DNA of 21,590 nucleotides from JAJPXC01 sp964517875 (GTDB taxonomy: Bacteria > Bacteroidota > Bacteroidia > Bacteroidales > Muribaculaceae). The stretch is from the NCBI GenBank assembly GCA_964517875.1, contig CAZFEU010000041.1, forward strand, positions 1 to 21,590, in the 5' to 3' direction. Each line of letters starts with the position of its first letter. Within the stretch, counting starts at the first letter, position 1. Of this stretch, positions 1 to 7,806 are shown piece after piece. The position numbers were made by a program, and so were the translations under genes. The notes below the pieces were generated by a model. The model was not told the DNA's origin. It did no database searches and saw nothing but the letters and a program-made list of their open reading frames with translations.

Positions 1-77
1 AAAAAGAATTCTTCCGACATTTTATTTAATTTCGCACTTGCTTGTTTAATCTGCGACGGTGAGAAAAAGGGCCGCAA

Positions 78-109
78 TTTGGATTTTTGGAAAAACCTAT
101 GTATCTTTG
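78..109 (+). promoter_or_regulatory. Promoter for greA operon
   Basis: A Bacteroidota-type promoter: TTTG at 78-81, a 20-nt spacer, and TATCTTTG at 102-109, which matches the TAnnTTTG -7 element exactly. The predicted transcription start is near 114-118, leaving a leader of about 100 nt before greA. The call rests on motif match and spacing only. Confidence 0.7.
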
Positions 110-131
110 TGACCGTTATAAGAATCAGTTA

Positions 132-170
132 GGGTCTCGTCCAGCAAAGGTCGAGGTTCTTTATTTTTTT
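132..170 (+). terminator. Terminator-like hairpin in the greA leader
   Basis: The arms 132-139 (GGGTCTCG) and 152-159 (CGAGGTTC) can form an 8-bp stem with three G-U pairs around a 12-nt loop. A T-rich run follows at 160-170, with seven consecutive T at 164-170. It lies between the predicted start site and the greA start codon, so it could act as an attenuator or end a short leader RNA of about 50 nt. The stem is only moderately strong. Confidence 0.4.
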
Positions 171-215
171 GTTACCTGTATATAATATTACCACACTAAT
201 AAAATTGACATCACC

Positions 216-686
216 ATGGCAATCACATTTATGACCAGAGAAGGTTATAAGAAAAAAATGGAAGAAATCGCTTACCTTGAATCGGTTAAGCGTCCCGAAA
301 TATCACGAGCAATAGCTGAGGCCCGCGACAAGGGCGATCTGTCGGAGAATGCCGAGTACGACGCAGCCAAAGAGGCGCAAGGTATGCTTGAGATGAAGAT
401 AGCTCAGCTCAAGGATCTTGTGGCCAACTGCCGCATCATTGACGAGAGTAAGCTCAACACCGATGAGGTGCAGATTATGAATCGCGTCAAAATCAAGGAT
501 CATGCCACCGGCAACGTTGTGGAATATACCATTGTGGCTGACTCAGAGGCCAACCTCAAGGAGAAGAAGATTGCTTCGTCAACCCCCATCGCCAAGGGTC
601 TGCTCGGCCACAAACTGGGCGAAATTGTGGAAATCAAAGTGCCATCGGGCATCAAGAAGTTTGAAATCATCGAAATTTCATTTTAA
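216..686 (+). CDS. greA: Transcription elongation factor GreA
   Basis: GreA binds the secondary channel of RNA polymerase and stimulates cleavage of backtracked transcripts, rescuing arrested elongation complexes. The protein is 156 residues, close to the usual 158. An N-terminal coiled-coil hairpin spans about residues 1-75. Its tip carries GDLSENAEYDAA at 40-51, placing the acidic residues D41 and E44 that act at the polymerase active site. The C-terminal globular FKBP-like half ends with GHKLGEIVEIKVPSG. The start is the ATG at 216, in a position that gives the canonical numbering of D41 and E44. It is followed after 15 bp by a HIT-family gene and is probably cotranscribed with it from the promoter at 78-109. 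The leader hairpin at 132-170 suggests possible attenuation. Confidence 0.97.
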   Translation: MAITFMTREGYKKKMEEIAYLESVKRPEISRAIAEARDKGDLSENAEYDAAKEAQGMLEMKIAQLKDLVANCRIIDESKLNTDEVQIMNRVKIKDHATGNVVEYTIVADSEANLKEKKIASSTPIAKGLLGHKLGEIVEIKVPSGIKKFEIIEISF

Positions 687-701
687 TTCATAATATCACC
701 A

Positions 702-1115
702 ATGGCATCAATATTTTCACGCATCATAGCTGGAGAAATCCCCTGCTACAAAGTGGCCGAGGACGACAAGCACATTGCATTTCTCGACATCAACCCCGTA
801 GCCCCGGGCCACACACTGGTAGTGCCCAAGCACGAGGAGCCTTACATATTCAATCTCTCCGACCAGGAGCTCGCCGACCTCCACATTTTTGCCAAGAAGG
901 TGGCTAAAGCCGTGGAGAAGGCTGTGCCCTGCAAGCGTGTAGGCATGACCGTTATCGGGCTTGAGGTGCCTCATGCCCATATACACCTGATTCCCATCAA
1001 CGTAGAGTCGGATATGAGTTTCCACAAGGAGCGTCCTGAGCTTAACGCCGTAGAGCTCCAGGGCATATCGTCGGCCATCGCCGCCGCTTATTCCGCACTT
1101 TATCCTACCGAGTAA
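702..1115 (+). CDS. HIT (histidine triad) family nucleotide hydrolase
   Basis: This is a cytoplasmic HIT-superfamily protein of the Hint type. Family members hydrolyse nucleoside phosphoramidates and similar nucleotidyl conjugates; the substrate here is unknown. The 137-residue protein begins with the family signature MASIFSRIIAGEIPCYKV. It carries the histidine triad HAHIHLIPI at residues 91-99, with H93 the expected nucleophile, and NPVAPGHTLVVPK at 31-43. The length is typical. It lies 15 bp downstream of greA in the same direction and is followed by a perfect 13-bp hairpin, so the two genes appear to form one unit. No feature points to a more specific role. Confidence 0.92.
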   Translation: MASIFSRIIAGEIPCYKVAEDDKHIAFLDINPVAPGHTLVVPKHEEPYIFNLSDQELADLHIFAKKVAKAVEKAVPCKRVGMTVIGLEVPHAHIHLIPINVESDMSFHKERPELNAVELQGISSAIAAAYSALYPTE

Positions 1116-1136
1116 AAAGGTTTACAGCAGAAATAC

Positions 1137-1173
1137 AAAGTCGCAAGGGCGTAATCCGCACCCTTGCGACTTT
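1137..1173 (+). terminator. Hairpin terminator after greA-HIT
   Basis: A perfect 13-bp stem: AAAGTCGCAAGGG at 1137-1149 pairs with CCCTTGCGACTTT at 1161-1173 around an 11-nt loop. It starts 21 bp after the HIT stop codon. The T tract is short (TTT, then CGCTATATTA), so the strength of the stem is the main support. Confidence 0.75.
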
Positions 1174-1197
1174 CGCTATATTATGTAAGTAGGCGTG

Positions 1198-1229
1198 TTT
1201 GGTGGGGTCGTGAATATTTTGTAATTTTA
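1198..1229 (+). promoter_or_regulatory. Promoter for the DUF5715-AsmA-HAD-aroB operon
   Basis: TTTG at 1198-1201, a 20-nt spacer, and TAATTTTA at 1222-1229. The second element matches TAnnTTTG except for the last base. It lies about 35 bp upstream of the ATG at 1265 and downstream of the preceding terminator. Confidence 0.5.
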
Positions 1230-1264
1230 CGGCGTATCACATTTTTGCGTTTCGCACTTCGTAA

Positions 1265-2074
1265 ATGAAAGGACTCACATATCAAGACGCTCACCGGTTG
1301 GCAAGAATGTCGGCTACAGTGGCAGTTGTTGCCGTGGTTTTTGCCATAGCATGGTGCTTGCGCGGATATGCCGACTCACCCGCCGAGCCGGCCAAGTCGC
1401 TGGCATCGGTATCAGTGCCCGTGGGGAGTAGTGATGCAATACTTGGGGCTGACAAGTCGCAAGCCTACGAGTGTCATCTCGACTCAATGCCTCCCATAGC
1501 CACCGTAAGGCTAAGATATGAAAATATCGGCGCGCTGGGCAAGGTGTTCAACGATAGCAATCATGTACATCTCGGAGCCGCTGATGCTGTGGGTATCAAC
1601 CCCATCACATCGCTCAGCGGGTCATGGCACTTGCGCCGTCCGTTGGTCAGGGTTGAGTCGTGCCCCCTTTATTACGTGGACGAGCTAACCCACTCCGAAC
1701 CCTATCTTGTGCCAGAGGCACAACTGCTTTTGTCGGAGATAGGGCGGCGATTCAATGCCGCCGTGCAGGAGCGCGGAGGGGGCGGTTACCGATTGAAAGT
1801 GACGAGTGTGCTTCGCACCCCCGACTCCATCAAGAGGCTGCGCCGCCGCAACGGCAATGCCATTGAAACGTCGGCCCATCAGTATGGCACCACATTCGAC
1901 ATCAGCTACAGCAACTTCATATGCGACAACGATGAAACCCCATGTCGCATTGACGACCTCAAAGGTGTGTTGGCCGAGGTGCTCAACGGGTTGCGCAACC
2001 AGGGCAGATGTTATGTGAAGTATGAAAGGAAGCAATCGTGTTTCCACATCACAGTCCGACCTTATAACGCTTGA
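1265..2074 (+). CDS. DUF5715-like, M15 peptidase-like envelope protein
   Basis: This 269-residue protein has one N-terminal membrane segment or uncleaved signal (about residues 16-34). The rest therefore probably lies in the periplasm. The C-terminal half resembles zinc D-Ala-D-Ala carboxypeptidases of the M15/VanY type. It has SAHQYGTTFDI at 203-213, which fits the S-x-H-x-x-G-x-x-x-D motif (H205 and D212), and a late histidine, H261, that could be the third zinc ligand. The stretch TSVLRTPDSIKRLRRRNGNA at 180-199 is typical, from memory, of the Bacteroidota DUF5715 family. A role in peptidoglycan trimming is inference. It is the first gene of an operon with an AsmA-like protein, starting 6 bp upstream of the AsmA ATG. 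ATG 1265 is the start because the membrane segment follows it directly. Confidence 0.72.
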   Translation: MKGLTYQDAHRLARMSATVAVVAVVFAIAWCLRGYADSPAEPAKSLASVSVPVGSSDAILGADKSQAYECHLDSMPPIATVRLRYENIGALGKVFNDSNHVHLGAADAVGINPITSLSGSWHLRRPLVRVESCPLYYVDELTHSEPYLVPEAQLLLSEIGRRFNAAVQERGGGGYRLKVTSVLRTPDSIKRLRRRNGNAIETSAHQYGTTFDISYSNFICDNDETPCRIDDLKGVLAEVLNGLRNQGRCYVKYERKQSCFHITVRPYNA

Positions 2075-2079
2075 ACGTA

Positions 2080-5000
2080 ATGGAACCCAATACAAAACGA
2101 ATTCTGTGGCGCATAAGCAAAGGGCTCATATGGACAGTGGTTGCCGTAGTGCTCCTTGTGCTCGGCCTTATCACCCAGCTTGTAAAGATTCTTTCGCCCG
2201 AACGACTTACGCCGCTTGTGGAGCGCGTAGCCGAGAGCTATGTAGATGCCGATGTGAGTCTGTCGCGTGTAGAGCTGACCTTCTGGAGTACTTTTCCCCG
2301 CCTTACGCTTGATGTCGACTCGATGAGTGTGGTGAGCAAGTCGCTGCGGGGCTTGTCGGCCGAGGAGCTGCGCGCACTCCCTTCGGGCGCTGACACATTG
2401 CTGACTCTCAGTCGTTTTAACGGAGGCATAAATTTGGCTCATCTGGCTGTGGGTCGTCTGACAATCTATGATGTCGTGCTCGATGAACCGATGATCAACG
2501 TGGTGGATGTCAACGAGCGTATCAACAACTACGACATACTACGCATCCCGGAGGATACTACCCCCTTCGAGATGCCCAATCTCGCCATCGATTGCTTCCG
2601 GATTACCCGGGCCAAGCCCTGGCGCTATACGTCGGTGAGCGATTCAATCAGCGGTTCGTTGCAACTCAACCAGGCTCAGCTCGTGGGAAGCGACGCTCCG
2701 TATTACAAACTTGAATTTGGCGGTGATTTTGACTCGCCGAAGCTTAAGGAGTTTAATTTCGACCAAATAGTGATGGGGCTCAATGGCAAGCTCAAGTGGG
2801 AGCACTCCCATCCTCACGCTATCGGAGTAGAGGGCCTGACCATTGCTGTTGACCGCTTTAAGGCTACCATAGATGCCGCAGTGGATATGACCGATGATGT
2901 CAAGATCGATCAGCTTGACCTCAAAATCGATCCAGTCGACGTAGGGTGGCTCGCATCGCATTGCCCGCGGGAGTATATTGAGTGGATAGAACCATTTTCT
3001 ACCGACATGACAGTGGCCTTTGATGCACACCTTACCGAGCCATATGCCCTTGCCGACACCACAGCGCTCCCGTCGATAGCCGGTAGGCTTAGGGTGCCAG
3101 AGTGCTTTATCAACACCGGCGCAGGTAATGTAAATCACTTTGACTTCGATGCCTCCTTCACTTTCGATGGCAAGGACGCCTCCAATCCATCTACCACCAT
3201 TGAAAAGCTGAAGATAGCAATGGGTGTCGACTCAATAAATGTGCCATGGCTCGTGGAGCATGCGCCAAAGGGTGTGGCAGGTTACATCAAGCCGCTCCGC
3301 ACCGACCTCTCAATCAATCTCAGGGGCGAGCTCAATTCTCCTTACAGCTTAAACGATACCACCCTGTTCCCGTCATTCACAGCCAGTATCAACGTGCCGG
3401 AGTGTTATGTTGACTATGGGCGGGCACGATTCAAGCGGTTTGCAGTCGATGCCGACGTAGAGGTGGACGGGAGCGACCTCGATAACTCGATACTTACACT
3501 CAATCGGCTGCTTATCGAGGGGCCTGCCACAAGGCTCGATATCGACGGTAAGCTTTCTTTCCCCATCACCGACCCGTTGATCATAGGGCATATAGCCGGA
3601 AGGGTTAACCTCGATGATTTTCCCCCTCAAATTCGCCGCCTCATTCCGGCCAAAATAAGTGGGCGTCTCACCGCCGATGCCGATTTCAACCTGCGACAGA
3701 GCTATCTTAACCGTGCCAATTTTTATCGTACCAAGGTGAAGGGAAGCATGGCGTTGAACGATTTTCGCGCAGAGATGGGCGACTCGCTCACCGCCTGGGT
3801 CAACCATGCCCAACTGCGTCTTGGAACCTCCGAGGCCTTCGTGCGCAACGACCGTCCGCGTGTCGATTCCCTGCTCACCGTTTCGTTTAAAATCGACACA
3901 GCCACCATAGCGATGCCTGGTATCGACATGAGATTGGCCAATTTAGCGGCCGGCGTGGGTATGGCCAATCGCAGCACCACATCCGACACCTCATCAATCA
4001 ACCCCATCGGAGGGTCAATTAAGTTGGGGCGGCTTAATATCGAAAACCACTACGATTCAACAAGGGTACGCCTGCGCGACCTCGTGATTGGTGGTACATT
4101 GAGCCGCTACCTCGGTGAGGCGCGCGTGCCGCGGTTAGGTCTCCTTATCGCTGCCCGGCGTGCATCGCTGGCATCGCCGGCGGGACGCTTTAACCTGCGT
4201 GAAGCTGATTTCAAGGTCGTGGCTCATCTGCGTCCCCCAAAGCGTATGGGCGCAAAAACACAAGCCGTCTACGACTCACTGAAAGTGGTGTATCCTGAGC
4301 TTGCGCCCGATTCGCTGCTGACGCTCGCACGCCATACGATGAGTCAACGGCGAGCCCACAGCAATGTCTCTGACGACTCCTCTGAGGTATATGATTTCGG
4401 ACTTGACAACTCAATGAAAACGTTGTTGCGGCGTTGGGATGTTACGGGCGAACTCAAGGCTAAGAGAGGGCGTGTATTCACGCCCTATTTTCCTTTGCGA
4501 AACACTGTGCGCAACGTCAATTGCCAGTTTTCGCTTGACACCATCACAATCACCGACACCAAATACAAGGTGGGGCAAACCGATTTCACTATCAATGGCT
4601 CTATCACCAATCTGCGCCGCGCGCTCACCTCGCGCCGCCACTCCCCACTCAACGTAGAGCTGCAACTCAAGTCTGACACGATTCAGGTGAACGAGCTTAC
4701 CCGGGCTATCTTTGCCGGAGGTGCCTATTCGGCAGGTGCCAGCCGCACCGAAGTGGCTCTGCTGATGAGCGATGAAGTGAGCGAGGAGCAGCTCGACAAA
4801 GCCATGGATGCCGAGCAAGACACCATCAGCGGGCCGCTGCTCATACCCACCAATATCGATGCCACTCTCAATGTCAGCGCCAGCAACATAGTATACGCAG
4901 ATATGCTGCTCCATAAATTCCAGGGCGATATAAAGATGCACGACGGGGCACTCAACCTCAATGAGCTGTCGGCGCACACCGACATCGGCTCGGTGGGGCT

Positions 5001-5784
5001 TACGGCCCTATACACCGCCCCTAATGTGCAAAGCATGGAATTTGGGTTTGGCATGGATGTCAAGGATTTCCATATAGGCAAGTTCGTAAACTTATTCCCT
5101 GCCATCGACTCGGTGATGCCCATGCTCTCGCAGATGGACGGTATAGTCAATGCCCAGATTGCCGCAACATCGCAGGTCGACTCGCTGATGAATATTGAGC
5201 TCCCCACGCTGCGAGCTGCCGTGAAGATAGAAGGTGACTCGCTGGTACTACTCGATGCCGATACATTCAAGACACTGTCCAAGTGGTTGCTGTTCAAGCA
5301 GAAAAATCGCAATATGATTGATCACATGGCGGTGGAGATGGTGGTCGACAACTCGCAGCTACAGCTATATCCATTCATGTTTGACATCGATCGATACCGC
5401 CTTGGCGTTATGGGGCACAATGATATGGCTCTCAACCTCGACTACCACATATCGGTGTTAAAATCGCCATTGCCGTTTAAGTTCGGTATCAATATCAAGG
5501 GCACGTTCGACGATATGAAGATACGTGTGGGCGGAGCCAAGTTTAAAGAGAATATGGTGTATGAGCGCATTGATATCGTTGATACCACGCGTGTGAATCT
5601 CGTCAAGCAGATTGAGAATGTATTCCGCCGTGGAGTGCGCACCGCTCGACTGGGGCGCTTACAGCTCCCCGGCTCAACCCCGGAGCGCATACCCGATGGC
5701 GAGGAGACTCCTCCCGAGGAATCAGCCATAATCGAGCAATATAACTCTGCCTCGCAGCCTCGTCAGGAAGAAGATAAGAAATGA
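2080..5784 (+). CDS. AsmA-like outer-membrane biogenesis protein
   Basis: This is a 1234-residue inner-membrane-anchored protein of the AsmA/TamB-like superfamily, whose members are thought to form long beta grooves that carry phospholipid between membranes. One transmembrane helix spans about residues 13-36, followed by an enormous, mainly beta periplasmic region. The C-terminal part (about residues 940-1170) has the AsmA C-terminal pattern, including GDIKMHDGALNLNELS and PFKFGINIKGTFDDMKIRVG. A tandem repeat with a 100-residue period is visible near residues 288-487. The tail is rich in Pro, Glu and Gln. The in-frame TTG at 2071 overlaps the previous stop, but the ATG at 2080 is the more likely start. 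The gene ends in an ATGA overlap with the next gene, implying translational coupling. Its substrate is unknown. Confidence 0.88.
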   Translation: MEPNTKRILWRISKGLIWTVVAVVLLVLGLITQLVKILSPERLTPLVERVAESYVDADVSLSRVELTFWSTFPRLTLDVDSMSVVSKSLRGLSAEELRALPSGADTLLTLSRFNGGINLAHLAVGRLTIYDVVLDEPMINVVDVNERINNYDILRIPEDTTPFEMPNLAIDCFRITRAKPWRYTSVSDSISGSLQLNQAQLVGSDAPYYKLEFGGDFDSPKLKEFNFDQIVMGLNGKLKWEHSHPHAIGVEGLTIAVDRFKATIDAAVDMTDDVKIDQLDLKIDPVDVGWLASHCPREYIEWIEPFSTDMTVAFDAHLTEPYALADTTALPSIAGRLRVPECFINTGAGNVNHFDFDASFTFDGKDASNPSTTIEKLKIAMGVDSINVPWLVEHAPKGVAGYIKPLRTDLSINLRGELNSPYSLNDTTLFPSFTASINVPECYVDYGRARFKRFAVDADVEVDGSDLDNSILTLNRLLIEGPATRLDIDGKLSFPITDPLIIGHIAGRVNLDDFPPQIRRLIPAKISGRLTADADFNLRQSYLNRANFYRTKVKGSMALNDFRAEMGDSLTAWVNHAQLRLGTSEAFVRNDRPRVDSLLTVSFKIDTATIAMPGIDMRLANLAAGVGMANRSTTSDTSSINPIGGSIKLGRLNIENHYDSTRVRLRDLVIGGTLSRYLGEARVPRLGLLIAARRASLASPAGRFNLREADFKVVAHLRPPKRMGAKTQAVYDSLKVVYPELAPDSLLTLARHTMSQRRAHSNVSDDSSEVYDFGLDNSMKTLLRRWDVTGELKAKRGRVFTPYFPLRNTVRNVNCQFSLDTITITDTKYKVGQTDFTINGSITNLRRALTSRRHSPLNVELQLKSDTIQVNELTRAIFAGGAYSAGASRTEVALLMSDEVSEEQLDKAMDAEQDTISGPLLIPTNIDATLNVSASNIVYADMLLHKFQGDIKMHDGALNLNELSAHTDIGSVGLTALYTAPNVQSMEFGFGMDVKDFHIGKFVNLFPAIDSVMPMLSQMDGIVNAQIAATSQVDSLMNIELPTLRAAVKIEGDSLVLLDADTFKTLSKWLLFKQKNRNMIDHMAVEMVVDNSQLQLYPFMFDIDRYRLGVMGHNDMALNLDYHISVLKSPLPFKFGINIKGTFDDMKIRVGGAKFKENMVYERIDIVDTTRVNLVKQIENVFRRGVRTARLGRLQLPGSTPERIPDGEETPPEESAIIEQYNSASQPRQEEDKK
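2941..3540 (+). repeat. Two 300-bp (100-residue) tandem coding repeats
   Basis: Within the AsmA-like gene, the unit beginning VGWLASHCPREYIEWI at 2941 is repeated as VPWLVEHAPKGVAGYI at 3241, exactly 300 bp later. Corresponding landmarks are EPYALADTTALPS and SPYSLNDTTLFPS, then RVPECFINTG and NVPECYVDYG. The copies are diverged in DNA, so the duplication is old. A repeating beta-groove unit is a likely structural meaning. Confidence 0.75.
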
Positions 5785-6533
5785 CCGACTACACAGAAAT
5801 CATACTTAAGGGGATCGCCACATACCGTTCCCGCACAGGATATACCGTAATACGCCCGCGCGCTGCCCTGATTGATATGGACGGCACTCTCTACGACTCG
5901 ATGGGCAATCACGCCACAGCATGGCATCGCATGATGCGAGAGGTGGGTGTTGAGGTGCCCCGCGACGAGTTCTTCCTGTATGAGGGTATGACGGGCGCGG
6001 CTACCATCACCCACTTGCTGGGGCGCGAGATGCACCGTACCCCCTCTCCGGAGGAGATAGAACGCCTATATCATCGTAAGACCGAGCTTTTCACCGAGCA
6101 AGACCCGGTAGAGCCGATGCCCGGGGCTTCCGAAGTGCTGCGCCAATTCCAGAGTCATGGATTGCGATGCGTGCTTGTCACCGGATCGGGTCAAAGTTCG
6201 CTCATCAATCGCCTTGAGGTTGACTATCCGGGAGTATTCTTGCCGGGCGACCGAATCACCTCGCGCGACGTCAAGCATGGCAAGCCATCGCCCGAGCCTT
6301 ACCTGCGCGCTATGGAGATTGCCGGAGTGCAACCATGGGAGTCGATAGTGCTCGAAAACGCCCCCTTGGGTGTACAGTCGGGAGCTGCGGCCGGAGCTTT
6401 CACTATCGGAGTCACAACCGGGCCGATCGCCACAGAGAAGATGCGTGAGGCCGGTGCTGATATCATATTCAGCTCCATGCCCCGGTGCGCCGAAGCTATT
6501 AACCAACTTCTGTGTCAGCTAAAGCTCACATAG
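5781..6533 (+). CDS. HAD-superfamily hydrolase, beta-phosphoglucomutase-like
   Basis: This is a cytoplasmic HAD-IA phosphatase or phosphomutase of 250 residues. Motif I is DMDGT at 32-36 (nucleophile D32, acid/base D34). Motif II is the Thr of VTGSG at 132-136. Motif III is the Lys of HGKPSPEPY (K168). Motif IV appears as LENAPLGVQSG at 191-201, with E192-N193 in place of the common Glu-Asp pair. An alpha-helical cap lies between motifs I and II. About 25 extra residues precede motif I. It overlaps the AsmA-like gene by 4 bp (ATGA) and is followed by aroB after 13 bp. The substrate cannot be read from the sequence; sugar phosphate is the family default, and a link to aroB is only positional. 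Confidence 0.85.
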   Translation: MTDYTEIILKGIATYRSRTGYTVIRPRAALIDMDGTLYDSMGNHATAWHRMMREVGVEVPRDEFFLYEGMTGAATITHLLGREMHRTPSPEEIERLYHRKTELFTEQDPVEPMPGASEVLRQFQSHGLRCVLVTGSGQSSLINRLEVDYPGVFLPGDRITSRDVKHGKPSPEPYLRAMEIAGVQPWESIVLENAPLGVQSGAAAGAFTIGVTTGPIATEKMREAGADIIFSSMPRCAEAINQLLCQLKLT

Positions 6534-6546
6534 CACACTGTAGCAT

Positions 6547-7608
6547 ATGCAGCAACTGATATTCACCAACGATGTGGCCAAGCGGTTGGATCAGCATATC
6601 GACCAAGCCGCTACGCACGGCGTTTTTATCATTTCGGATGTCAATACAGACTGTCTGGTTGTGCCCCGACTGCGTGGAGAGTCGCGATATCTTGCCGCCG
6701 CCCCCTCTATAGTGGTGGAAGCGGGTGATTATAACAAAAATCTGGAGTCGTTGACATCAATATGGGAGCAGATGGGGCACCTCGGGGTTACACGCCACTC
6801 GCTGATAATCAATGTAGGAGGGGGCGTAGTTACCGATATTGGTGGATTTGCTGCCGCCACGTTCAAGCGCGGTGTGCCTTTCGTCAATATCCCTACCACA
6901 CTACTGGGTGCGGTCGACGCCGCCGTGGGCGGAAAAACCGGCATCAATTTCAACGGATACAAGAATGAGGTAGGCGCTTTTGCACCGGCCGAGGCGGTGA
7001 TTCTGTCAACCAAATACTTCTCCACGCTCCCTGAGTGTGAGATGCTTTCGGGCTATGCCGAGATGCTTAAACATGGGCTATTGTCGGGGCGTCGGGCCTA
7101 CGATGAGTTACTGGCTTACAATGTGACCGATGGCGACGATGCCGCATTGCTCGCCATGCTTGAGGAAAGCGTGAAAGTGAAGGCCGACATCGTGGAGCAG
7201 GATCCCACCGAGCGCGGGCTGCGCAAGGCCCTCAACCTGGGACATACCGTAGCGCACGCTTTCGAGGCTTTGGCACTGACCCGCGCATGCCCCGTGCCTC
7301 ATGGCTATGCCGTGGCCTGGGGATTGGTTGTGGAGCTGGTTCTAAGCCACTTGCTGCTTGGGTTTAGCAGTGCTGATTTGCACCGGTTCGCTGCTTACGT
7401 GCTCAATCATTATGGGGCGTTTCACATCACATGCAGCGACTACCCCGAGCTACTTCGCCTAATGCGGCACGACAAGAAAAATATCAACCCCGATACGGTC
7501 AATTTCACCCTTCTGCGCCAAGTCGGGGTGCCAGCCCTAAACACCACCGCCACCGACGCCCAAATCAAAACCGCCCTCGACCTCTACCGCGACCTCCTCC
7601 ACATATAG
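6547..7608 (+). CDS. aroB: 3-dehydroquinate synthase
   Basis: AroB converts DAHP (3-deoxy-D-arabino-heptulosonate 7-phosphate) to 3-dehydroquinate, the second step of the shikimate pathway, using NAD and a divalent metal. The 353-residue protein has the NAD-binding signature NVGGGVVTDIGGFAAATFKRG at about 89-109, the PTTLLGAVDAAVGGKTGIN block at 116-134 and SGYAEMLKHG at 168-177. The expected zinc ligands are E172, H233 in NLGHTVAHAFE and H252 in PHGYAVAWGL. Many family members have HGE at the last site where this protein has HGY. It is the last gene of the operon starting at 1265, 13 bp after the HAD gene, and is followed by two hairpins. ATG 6547 gives a normal-length N-terminus. Confidence 0.96.
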   Translation: MQQLIFTNDVAKRLDQHIDQAATHGVFIISDVNTDCLVVPRLRGESRYLAAAPSIVVEAGDYNKNLESLTSIWEQMGHLGVTRHSLIINVGGGVVTDIGGFAAATFKRGVPFVNIPTTLLGAVDAAVGGKTGINFNGYKNEVGAFAPAEAVILSTKYFSTLPECEMLSGYAEMLKHGLLSGRRAYDELLAYNVTDGDDAALLAMLEESVKVKADIVEQDPTERGLRKALNLGHTVAHAFEALALTRACPVPHGYAVAWGLVVELVLSHLLLGFSSADLHRFAAYVLNHYGAFHITCSDYPELLRLMRHDKKNINPDTVNFTLLRQVGVPALNTTATDAQIKTALDLYRDLLHI

Positions 7609-7641
7609 AGATGCGTCGTATTTGGGTGCCGTGCCGCATCT
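7609..7641 (+). terminator. Hairpin immediately after aroB
   Basis: AGATGCG at 7609-7615 pairs with CGCATCT at 7635-7641, giving a 7-bp stem with a 19-nt loop directly after the aroB stop codon. Only TTTAGC follows. It may be a weak terminator or an RNA 3'-end stabiliser. Confidence 0.35.
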
Positions 7642-7681
7642 TTAGCTGATATTTCTGTAACATGTTGATGTGTAGTGATAC

Positions 7682-7710
7682 GCGCTCCAGCTTTTGGAAG
7701 CGTTTTCTTT
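7682..7710 (+). terminator. Probable rho-independent terminator of the aroB operon
   Basis: CGCT at 7683-7686 and CCA at 7687-7689 pair with TGG at 7695-7697 and AGCG at 7699-7702, with one bulged A at 7698 and a 5-nt loop. TTTTCTTTATC follows. It lies about 75 bp after aroB and separates that operon from the next promoter. Confidence 0.55.
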
Positions 7711-7724
7711 ATCCCGTCGCCACG

Positions 7725-7744
7725 TAAAAGGACAAAAAAGGACT
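7725..7744 (-). repeat. 20-bp upstream motif, copy 1
   Basis: Read on the - strand, this is AGTCCTTTTT then TGTCCTTTTA. It matches copy 2 at 10014-10033 at 18 of 20 positions, in opposite orientation. Internally it holds GTCC twice with a 10-bp period. It abuts the -33 region of the promoter for the secreted protein at 7807 and may be a regulator binding site, phased A-tracts, or an inverted end repeat. Confidence 0.55.
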
Positions 7745-7775
7745 TGTCGTACAATTTTTATTACCCATACCTTTG
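7744..7775 (+). promoter_or_regulatory. Promoter for the secreted repeat protein
   Basis: TTG at 7744-7746, a 21-nt spacer and TACCTTTG at 7768-7775, an exact TAnnTTTG match. The predicted start site is near 7780, giving a leader of about 27 nt. The upstream motif at 7725-7744 touches the -33 element. Confidence 0.65.
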
Positions 7776-7806
7776 TCAACAAAGTTGATAACCAATCTAA
7801 AATAAA

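Noticed and set aside
4..13. Ten-base palindrome AAGAATTCTT at the left edge
   Set aside because: Short and AT-rich, with no partner or context to give it meaning.
168..190. Second promoter close to greA (TTTG at 168-171 with TAATATTA at 183-190)
   Set aside because: The spacer is only 11 nt and the second box does not match TAnnTTTG.
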